Origin: Candidatus Saccharibacteria bacterium UBA3218
Lineage (GTDB): Bacteria; Patescibacteriota; Saccharimonadia; Saccharimonadales; Saccharimonadaceae
Direction: 5' to 3'
Assembly (NCBI GenBank): GCA_002363125.1
Contig: DEWE01000013.1
Span: 1 to 21,339, forward strand
Length of the DNA: 21,339 bases
Part shown: piece after piece, positions 6,150 to 11,601 of the stretch
How positions within the stretch are numbered: the stretch's first letter is position 1
Layout of the letters: the number at the start of each line of letters is the position of its first letter
Notes under the pieces: generated by a model
What the model was told of the DNA's origin: nothing
The model's input: only the letters and a program-made list of their open reading frames with translations
The model's database searches: none
Position numbers and translations under genes: made by a program

Positions 6150-7312
6150 AACATTATTTTTTGGGACTCGCAGCAAATTATTCTAGGAGGAGGCGTCTGA
6201 CTCATACTTTTGCGGTCGGTCACGAAAAAGATCGCCAAGAATTAAAAAAATTTCTGGAGAAGAAATATGACGGCGAGGCAATATTAACCAAAAATGGGCG
6301 CTCAGCTTTGGCGTTGGCGCTGAAAGCATATTTTGAGCCTGGCGATGGGATAATTGTAAACGGGTTTACTTGCTATGCGGTATACGAGGCCGTGAAGGCA
6401 GCTGAGCTAATTCCAATTTGGGCCGATATCAACAAAGAAAACTTGAACTTCGATATCAATAGCTTAGGAATAGCATTGGCCGCAATGTGTTCTACGGAAC
6501 ATGAAGACTTGGCCAGAGCGGCCCGAAGCGTGTCCGGAGGACACGCCGCAGCCAATGCTATTCCTAAAGGTATTGTTATCCAAAACTCGCTTGGGAATCC
6601 AGTTGATATCGGCCAAATTGAGAAATTCGCCAAGAAGCATGATCTCGTGATTATCGAAGACCTAGCACACTCAGTGGGAGTAAAATATCCAGACGGGCGC
6701 GAAGCTGGTACGGTGGGCGCAGCCACTGCGCTATCTTTTGGCAAAGATAAGTCAATTGACACAATTTCTGGCGGAGCGGTAATTTTGCGCCACCCCTATA
6801 AAAATGCGATTGAAGCGCCTAGTAAAGTTCCGAAAATTTCCGATACTCTGCGTGCTAGATTCTACCCATTATTTGGTGCAATTGCGCGAGGATTATCCTA
6901 CATAAAATTAAGTGGACCCTGGATGCGAATGTTGATAAAGATCCACTGGGTAGAAAAGTCTGCAGATAATAAGTTAGATTTAGAACGTAAAATAGCTAAA
7001 TTTGAAGCTAAAATAGCACTAAAACAATTAAAGGAGCATAGTAAAAAGCCACTCCGCACCTTCTTCTTGGTGAAAGATAGAGGTGAGTTGATTAAAAAAT
7101 TACAAAAAAATGGCTATTATTTTGGTGGATTTTGGTACGAAAAGCCAGTGTCGCCAGAGAGATACTATAAAAAAGTGCATTTTCCAGAGGAAGAGTGCCC
7201 GGTAGCAACTGAAGTGTCAAAGAAAATCATTAATCTTCCAACATTTTATAGTAAGAAAGATTTAGAAAAGGCTCATAAAATCATTGAGGAATATTTGGAG
7301 GAGGACAAATAA
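6146..7312 (+). CDS. DegT/DnrJ/EryC1/StrS-type PLP enzyme with an in-frame palindromic insertion
   Basis: Fold-type-I PLP enzyme, probably a sugar or amino-acid aminotransferase. In the 388-residue form, GRSALALALKAY is the cofactor-phosphate region, IIEDLAHSVG holds the aspartate that contacts the PLP ring nitrogen (Asp172), and SFGKDKSIDTISGG holds the Schiff-base lysine (Lys202, by spacing to GG). I choose GTG at 6146, overlapping the previous stop as GTGA with AAGGA upstream. A longer frame from 6068 would overlap the hydrolase by 82 bases. The end overlaps the next gene as TAATG. Residues 107-141 are encoded by a 104-bp palindrome (6464-6567). They are alanine-rich, unlike the lysine-rich surroundings, and interrupt the usual short linker between FDINSL and GIVIQNSLG. 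The frame stays open, so the enzyme may still work. The product identity within the family is not certain. Confidence 0.85.
   Translation: MKHYFLGLAANYSRRRRLTHTFAVGHEKDRQELKKFLEKKYDGEAILTKNGRSALALALKAYFEPGDGIIVNGFTCYAVYEAVKAAELIPIWADINKENLNFDINSLGIALAAMCSTEHEDLARAARSVSGGHAAANAIPKGIVIQNSLGNPVDIGQIEKFAKKHDLVIIEDLAHSVGVKYPDGREAGTVGAATALSFGKDKSIDTISGGAVILRHPYKNAIEAPSKVPKISDTLRARFYPLFGAIARGLSYIKLSGPWMRMLIKIHWVEKSADNKLDLERKIAKFEAKIALKQLKEHSKKPLRTFFLVKDRGELIKKLQKNGYYFGGFWYEKPVSPERYYKKVHFPEEECPVATEVSKKIINLPTFYSKKDLEKAHKIIEEYLEEDK
6464..6567. repeat. 104-bp long imperfect palindrome inserted in frame in the DegT-type gene (candidate palindromic mobile element)
   Basis: The left arm 6464-6480 (TTAGGAATAGCATTGGC) is the exact reverse complement of the right arm 6551-6567. 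Pairing continues inward to 6498/6533: by hand count, of 35 opposed positions 29 are Watson-Crick, 2 are wobble and 4 are mismatched. Each arm also has its own hairpin. The left has a TACG tetraloop on a 5-bp stem (6488-6501). The right has a 7-bp stem CGTGTCC/GGACACG with a GGA loop (6529-6545). The centre has GGCC/GGCC (6511-6514 with 6520-6523). GC is about 55% by hand count, and about 61% between the arms, against AT-richer flanks. No clear target-site duplication is visible. Only one copy was found in this window. Confidence 0.9.
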
Positions 7313-8286
7313 TGGATTGGAAAGAGGTGTTAAAGAAATTCCCAGAGGCGAATTTTCTACAATCACCAGATTATGGAAAAATGAACGAGCTTCTAGGAAA
7401 TAAAGTCATTACTGAAGATTTTGGTGGCAAAGGTCATGCCCTTATGATTGTACGAGATGCTAAACGTGGGCGATATCTGGAAATTCCATGCGGACCCTTG
7501 CTGGACTGGGATAATAAGAAAAATGTCCAGGCTGTTTTTGACAAAATAAAAGAAGCCGCCCAAGCTGAAAAATGCGTGTTCGTACGAATGCGGCCGCAAC
7601 TCGCTGACAACCCTAAAAATCTACAATTATTAGATAAGCTAGGATTAAAAAAATCACCGATGCATCTAGCCGCCGAACATACAGTGATTATAGATTTGAC
7701 GAAGTCGGAAGATGAATTGCTTGCGAATATGCGAAGGCAAACTAGATACGATGTACGAAGGGCCTCGAAGCAGGGAATTACTATAGAAAAAAGTAACAAC
7801 GAAGAGATATTTAAGGAATTCCATAGAGTACAGGCCGAAACTGCTAAGCGTCAGAACTTCATTCCACCAGACCTAAAAACCCTGCTGGCCGAAAAACAAG
7901 CTTTTGGAGAAAACATCGTAATATATATCGCAAAGTCTGATAATGGCAAGCCAATTGCTTATGGATTAATCATTAAAAATGGCAAGGAGGCAGATTATTA
8001 CGAAGCTGCGTCCACCATACTGAACCATAAATTGCCAGGCGCGCATGCACTTTTGTGGCAAGCAATACAAGATTTAAAGGCTGAAGGCTACGAAAGGTTC
8101 AACTTGTGGGGCATCGCACCAGCTGGTCAACCAAATCATCGTTACGCTGGAGTAACAACGTTTAAAACAGGTTTTGGTGGTGATATCGTAGTATATGTGC
8201 CTGCACACGATATGATTATTTCTAAAACAAAGTACTTGAAAAATTTTGTAGTGGAGACAATAAGAAGAAAAAAGAGGCATCTATGA
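7312..8286 (+). CDS. FemAB-family peptidyltransferase (first of two)
   Basis: FemAB/FemX enzymes transfer an amino acid from aminoacyl-tRNA to lipid II or to a peptidoglycan stem peptide, forming interpeptide bridges on the cytoplasmic side of the membrane. The 324-residue protein shows the double-GNAT pattern: NFLQSPDYGKM near the N terminus, RGRYLEIPCGPLLDW and CVFVRMRPQ, then the second half with TRYDVRRASKQGITIE, YEAASTILNHKLPGAHALLWQAIQDLK and FNLWGIAP. The ATG overlaps the DegT stop (TAATG), with GGAGGAGG upstream. The protein ends in PAHDMIISKTKYLKNF plus a basic tail, matching the next gene, so the two are tandem paralogues. The usual coiled-coil hairpin that holds tRNA in FemA is not obvious. 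Family confident, amino acid unknown. Confidence 0.9.
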   Translation: MDWKEVLKKFPEANFLQSPDYGKMNELLGNKVITEDFGGKGHALMIVRDAKRGRYLEIPCGPLLDWDNKKNVQAVFDKIKEAAQAEKCVFVRMRPQLADNPKNLQLLDKLGLKKSPMHLAAEHTVIIDLTKSEDELLANMRRQTRYDVRRASKQGITIEKSNNEEIFKEFHRVQAETAKRQNFIPPDLKTLLAEKQAFGENIVIYIAKSDNGKPIAYGLIIKNGKEADYYEAASTILNHKLPGAHALLWQAIQDLKAEGYERFNLWGIAPAGQPNHRYAGVTTFKTGFGGDIVVYVPAHDMIISKTKYLKNFVVETIRRKKRHL

Positions 8287-9302
8287 AAATTGTTACTATC
8301 GAAAGCCGCAATAAATGGGATAAATTTATCACTTCGCACGAAGAAGCGAACTTTTTGCAGTCTTGGGATTTTTATGAATTTCACAAAAACCGTGGCAAGA
8401 AAATAGTCCGACGCGCCGTTGTAGATGACAATGATGAGATAATTGCCGCGTATGCCGGCGTAGTAGAAACAGCAAAACGCGGAACTTATCTAGCGATTGC
8501 TGGTGGCCCAATCATGGATTTCAAAAATAAAAAAATAGTTAAAGAAATTTTTGACGATATTAGGAAAATGGGAGAAGAGAATCACTGTGTTTTCGTAAGA
8601 GTGCGCCCGCAGCTTCCACTATCTGACAAGTCCATAAATTTAATGCGCGAACTTGGGCTCAGAAAAGCACCAATGTATCTATCTGTTGAATATGCCGGGA
8701 TTTTAGATCTCAGCGAATCCGAAGAAGAGATTTTGACCAATGCATCTCAAGGTTTTCGCAGAAAACTACGTAAAGCAGAAAAATCCGAAATAGAAATAAC
8801 GGCAGATAATGATGAAGAATCTATAGAAGAGTTTTGCAAATTAGAGAAAAAACATGCCGAAAGACAAAAATATGTAGCCTTTTCTAGTAGTTTTTTAAAG
8901 AAACAGTTTGAAGCATTTAGAGAAAATAATGAAGTACTTATATATACTGCGAAAAAAGACGGTGAGATTTTAGCACAAAATTTTATGATATTTTACGGGC
9001 CTGAAGCGAGTTACCATTACGGAGTATCCTCTGAACTTGGCACTAAGTATTCTGCAGCTCCTTTACTTCATATGGCGGCAATGAACGAAGCCCGTAAACG
9101 TGGCTGCATTCGTTATAATTTATGGGGAATCGTTGGACCAGAAGAAACTTCGCATCGCTTCTATGGCGTGAGTGAATTTAAGCGTTCATTTGGCTGTGCA
9201 GAATTAAAATATACCCCAGCACACGATATGATCCTAAATCCTTTAAAATATCAGGTTAATAAATTCGTTGAAACTGCTCGCAAAAAAATTAGACATGTGT
9301 AA
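8283..9302 (+). CDS. FemAB-family peptidyltransferase (second of two)
   Basis: A 339-residue paralogue of the preceding gene, started by an ATGA overlap with its stop. It shares EANFLQSWDFYEFH, RGTYLAIAGGPIMDF, CVFVRVRPQLP, the GFRRKLRKAEKSEIEI region, YHYGVSSELGTKYSAAPLLHMAAMNEA and YNLWGIVGPEETSHRFYGVSEFKRSFG, with the same PAHDMI...KY...FVETARKKIRH end. Divergence is deep, so the duplication is not recent. Keeping two FemAB copies, as FemA and FemB are kept in staphylococci, suggests that successive residues of a cross-bridge are added by different enzymes. This is inference. It is the last gene of the operon. No obvious terminator follows, only an inverted repeat at 9357-9378 without a T run. 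Confidence 0.9.
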   Translation: MKIVTIESRNKWDKFITSHEEANFLQSWDFYEFHKNRGKKIVRRAVVDDNDEIIAAYAGVVETAKRGTYLAIAGGPIMDFKNKKIVKEIFDDIRKMGEENHCVFVRVRPQLPLSDKSINLMRELGLRKAPMYLSVEYAGILDLSESEEEILTNASQGFRRKLRKAEKSEIEITADNDEESIEEFCKLEKKHAERQKYVAFSSSFLKKQFEAFRENNEVLIYTAKKDGEILAQNFMIFYGPEASYHYGVSSELGTKYSAAPLLHMAAMNEARKRGCIRYNLWGIVGPEETSHRFYGVSEFKRSFGCAELKYTPAHDMILNPLKYQVNKFVETARKKIRHV

Positions 9303-9356
9303 ATAAAACTAGTAGTTATTTTCTTGACTTTTTGCTGGGGGTAAAAACACTATTTA

Positions 9357-9378
9357 AGCTATATATGCGCATATAGCT
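9357..9378. repeat. Inverted repeat with a perfect 14-bp palindrome upstream of the DUF308 gene
   Basis: AGCTATAT (9357-9364) and ATATAGCT (9371-9378) are inverted copies. Within them TATATGCGCATATA (9362-9375) is a perfect palindrome. It sits about 33 bases before the -10 box at 9411, where an operator or activator site could lie. There is no T run for termination. Confidence 0.55.
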
Positions 9379-9406
9379 AGATAATTATTTATTATAAAGT
9401 TTGTTC

Positions 9407-9416
9407 GTGTTATAAT
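9407..9416 (+). promoter_or_regulatory. Extended -10 promoter of the DUF308 gene
   Basis: GTGTTATAAT with TATAAT at 9411-9416. A TTTATT lies 17 bases upstream as a poor -35. The start codon is 25 bases downstream, with AAAGGA between. Confidence 0.7.
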
Positions 9417-9441
9417 AAGCATAAGTAATAAAGGATTTTTT

Positions 9442-10032
9442 ATGGCGAAAATTAATCGCAGATATATAGATAAACATTGGATTGTATTTCTTGTTAGGGG
9501 AGCGTTAGCAGGCATACTTGGACTGATTGCGCTTTTTAGCGGAATAGTAAATATTGAGAATATTATAGCTATAGTTAGCATCTTCCTCTTACTTATGGGG
9601 ATCATAGACTCGGTAAGTGCTTTGTACAATTCCACCAAAAAACATGGTTGGATAAATTCGATAATAGATGCTTTGGTAGACGTAATTGCGGCAGTAGCTT
9701 TACTATTTATGAATAAGGATGGTTTAGTGGCAAGCCTGATCATTCTGTCAGTTTACACAATAGTATCTGGGTTAATTGATGTTTTCCATGGTTTTATCTC
9801 AACGGTAGATCCAACTGACAGATTTATCCGCGTACTAGCTGGTGTTTCTGGCTGTGTTATTGGCGCAGTAATTTTGAATGCTGGAAACTTTGAAATAACG
9901 ACTTTTATCAGATTCTTTGGCGCATATATGTTGATCGTCAGCACAACGAGCCTAATTTATGGCGTACATAATCGTGCACAAAACATTGAAGATAAAATAG
10001 CGCGCAAACAATACAGAAAAAAGAGGAAATAA
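9442..10032 (+). CDS. DUF308/HdeD-type integral membrane protein
   Basis: A 196-residue protein made almost wholly of hydrophobic helices. About six membrane spans are visible, in three pairs, around residues 13-33, 38-58, 70-88, 94-115, 128-148 and 153-174. The pattern RGALAGILGLIALFSG ... LLLMGIIDSVSALY ... IVSGLIDVFHGF is typical of the DUF308/HdeD family, whose members are inner-membrane proteins (HdeD of E. coli is linked to acid resistance). The C terminus is strongly basic (KQYRKKRK) and so is probably cytoplasmic. It starts at ATG 9442 with AAAGGA upstream and its own promoter. No biochemical role is established for the family at large, and the neighbours (envelope operon, GalU-like) only place it with cell-surface functions. 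Confidence 0.8.
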   Translation: MAKINRRYIDKHWIVFLVRGALAGILGLIALFSGIVNIENIIAIVSIFLLLMGIIDSVSALYNSTKKHGWINSIIDALVDVIAAVALLFMNKDGLVASLIILSVYTIVSGLIDVFHGFISTVDPTDRFIRVLAGVSGCVIGAVILNAGNFEITTFIRFFGAYMLIVSTTSLIYGVHNRAQNIEDKIARKQYRKKRK

Positions 10033-10043
10033 TAACTCTCTCT

Positions 10044-10053
10044 GTGTTATAAT
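10044..10053 (+). promoter_or_regulatory. Extended -10 promoter of the galU-like gene
   Basis: GTGTTATAAT (TATAAT at 10048-10053), just after the previous stop, followed by AAGGAGG (10062-10068) six bases before the ATG at 10074. Confidence 0.75.
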
Positions 10054-10073
10054 TAGGTTTTAAGGAGGCTTAT

Positions 10074-10952
10074 ATGTCAGCTATTAAGAAAGCTATCATA
10101 ACTGACGCTGGTTTTGCCAGTCGTTATTTACCAATTACAAAGACTATCCCAAAGGCAATGATCCCAATCGGAGCAAAGCCAGTCATGCAACTTTGTGTAG
10201 AGGAATGTGCGGAAGCAGGGATTGAAGAAATTATTATCGTAGCTACACCAAACACAAAATCTAAGGAGATTTACGAAGATTATTTTCATAATAAAGCTGA
10301 GAATGTAAAAGCTTTACTAGATAAGCAGGGGAAATCTAGTAGATTTGAGCCGGTAGAAAAAGTTTTGAATTTTCCAAAAATTACTATCATAGAACAAGAT
10401 CCGAATTTACCATACGGTAATGGATCGCCAATCGCCACGGCCAAGAGTTTTATCGGTGATGGCGAACCGTTCGTAGTATTATATTCAGACGATGTAGTCT
10501 TTGGTACGTCTGCCGTAAAAGAATTGGTTGAGGCGTATGAAAAACATCCTGATGCTAAAGCAATCATCTCCGGGCAACTAGTCCCACACGAAGAAATCAA
10601 AAAATACGCTTCCATAGACTACGATGAAGAAACTGGTATACTTCGCGGGTTGGTAGAAAAGCCAGCGCCAGAAGATGCAGCTTCTGATTTAGCATCTTAT
10701 GGACGGTATTTGTTAACTCCAGCCGTATTTGAATATTTAGATCCTACTTTTACTGGTCTGGACGGTGAACTCTGGACGGCTGATGCAATTGCCCATCTTA
10801 TACCTACTGGAAAGGTCTTCGTAAAAAGAACTTCTGGTCACTGGATGACGACTGGCGATCCAAAAAACTACTTTATGGCACACTTAGAATATGTTCTGTC
10901 CGAGACTGATTACGGCGATGATGTCAGAAAAGTTATAGAAGAATCAAAATAA
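10074..10952 (+). CDS. galU: UTP-glucose-1-phosphate uridylyltransferase-like protein
   Basis: GalU makes UDP-glucose from UTP and glucose-1-phosphate for glycan and lipid synthesis. The 292-residue length fits GalU. PITKTIPKAMIPIGAKPVMQLCVEEC, GIEEIIIVATP, YGNGSPIATAKSFIGDGEPFVVLYSDDVVFG and VEKPAPEDAASDLASYGRYLLTP all match the family. The N-terminal loop is odd: where GalU proteins read AAGxGTRxLP, this one reads TDAGFASRYLP (residues 10-20), so the second glycine and the threonine of GxGTR are Ala15 and Ser16, though Arg17 and Pro20 remain. I believe similar forms exist in related candidate-phylum genomes, so it may be a lineage trait. It has a strong AAGGAGG and its own promoter, and is followed 30 bases later by the next gene with another promoter. 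The exact sugar or nucleotide may differ from E. coli GalU. Confidence 0.87.
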   Translation: MSAIKKAIITDAGFASRYLPITKTIPKAMIPIGAKPVMQLCVEECAEAGIEEIIIVATPNTKSKEIYEDYFHNKAENVKALLDKQGKSSRFEPVEKVLNFPKITIIEQDPNLPYGNGSPIATAKSFIGDGEPFVVLYSDDVVFGTSAVKELVEAYEKHPDAKAIISGQLVPHEEIKKYASIDYDEETGILRGLVEKPAPEDAASDLASYGRYLLTPAVFEYLDPTFTGLDGELWTADAIAHLIPTGKVFVKRTSGHWMTTGDPKNYFMAHLEYVLSETDYGDDVRKVIEESK

Positions 10953-10955
10953 TTG

Positions 10956-10965
10956 GTGCTATAAT
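10956..10965 (+). promoter_or_regulatory. Extended -10 promoter of the small-protein/dnaE operon
   Basis: GTGCTATAAT begins 4 bases after the galU-like stop, with TATAAT at 10960-10965. AAAGGAGG follows, and the start codon is at 10983. Confidence 0.75.
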
Positions 10966-10982
10966 TAAAATAAAGGAGGAAA

Positions 10983-11276
10983 ATGAATACAGCAGAATGG
11001 ATATTAGTAGCAATTCTAAGTGTCACACTACTCGTATTTTTGATATTTGGAATTGTATTACTTGCAAAACTTATCAGCCTTAGCAAAGAGGTAAAGAAGG
11101 TCGTAATTGAAGGGCAAGATATTGCCAAGAATACCAATGGTATAGTGTCAAACGTTAAAGGTATGACTTCAATAGGTGGTACGATGGAAATGTTTGTAGA
11201 TAAATACATTACACCAAAGTTAAAGGAAAAAATTAAAGAATCTAAGGAGAAAGAAAAAGATGGCGGAGAAAAATAA
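10983..11276 (+). CDS. Small single-pass membrane protein
   Basis: A 97-residue protein with one strong hydrophobic helix (about residues 5-29), then a polar, partly helical region ending in a run of Lys and Glu (KEKIKESKEKEKDGGEK). The arrangement resembles DUF948-type or other small membrane-anchored coiled-coil proteins, but I cannot place it in a family. The ATG at 10983 is preceded by AAAGGAGG. Its 3' end overlaps the next small gene by 17 bases, and that gene overlaps dnaE by 8, so all three are likely to be translated in a coupled way. The role is unknown. An envelope scaffold or stress protein is a guess from composition only. Confidence 0.75.
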   Translation: MNTAEWILVAILSVTLLVFLIFGIVLLAKLISLSKEVKKVVIEGQDIAKNTNGIVSNVKGMTSIGGTMEMFVDKYITPKLKEKIKESKEKEKDGGEK

Positions 11277-11601
11277 TTGTGACTGCAAAGATAACTGTTG
11301 CAAATGCAAAAAAGGTACAGGAAAGTTCTTTTTAGGTGCCGCGCTCGGGGCTCTGGCTGGTGCGATTGCTGGAAAATTTGCTTCAAATAAAATTGAAGAA
11401 AATGAAGATGAAATAAAAGAAAAGCTCGATGATGCAGAAGAAATAGTTGAAGAGTTTAGAAAAGAAGCCAAGAAAGAAGCGAAAGAGCTAAAAGAAAAGG
11501 CCGAAAAAGTTGGCAAAACCGTTAAAAATGAAGCTAAAAAAGTAGAAGATACAGCAAAAAAGGGTGTTAAGAAGGTAGAAAAGACTATCAAAAATGCCTA
11601 A
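11260..11601 (+). CDS. Small protein: Cys cluster, glycine-zipper helix and charged coiled coil
   Basis: The 113-residue protein has three parts. Residues 7-16 hold five cysteines in CDCKDNCCKC, a spacing that could bind a metal or form disulphides. Residues 22-41 form a glycine-zipper helix (GKFFLGAALGALAGAIAGKF) as in YtxH-like or glycine-zipper membrane proteins. Residues 45-113 are an almost purely Lys/Glu/Ala helix with VxK repeats (EKVGKTVKNEAKKVEDTAKKG), like LEA or YtxH tails. No export signal precedes the Cys cluster. The ATG at 11260 has AAGGAGA upstream, within the preceding gene. The last 8 bases overlap the dnaE start. I do not know its function. YtxH-like is the closest general description. 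Confidence 0.75.
   Translation: MAEKNNCDCKDNCCKCKKGTGKFFLGAALGALAGAIAGKFASNKIEENEDEIKEKLDDAEEIVEEFRKEAKKEAKELKEKAEKVGKTVKNEAKKVEDTAKKGVKKVEKTIKNA

Noticed and set aside
6464..6567. The palindrome as an amplification chimera or assembly artefact.
   Set aside because: A chimera would give identical arms. Here the outer 17 bp are perfect but the inner arms differ at four positions, and the reading frame is kept.
6464..6567. The palindrome as a self-cleaving ribozyme, intron or intein.
   Set aside because: No hammerhead core, no splice motifs and no intein blocks are visible, and the frame is open throughout.
6373..6762. A 129-codon open frame on the minus strand across the palindrome.
   Set aside because: It is the shadow of the DegT-type gene and has no ribosome site or family match. 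The plus-strand frame carries clear PLP-enzyme motifs on both sides.
5423..8286. Recoding of UGA, as in Gracilibacteria and Absconditabacteria.
   Set aside because: UGA ends three genes here at correct family ends, with starts of the next genes overlapping two of them, so the standard bacterial code applies.
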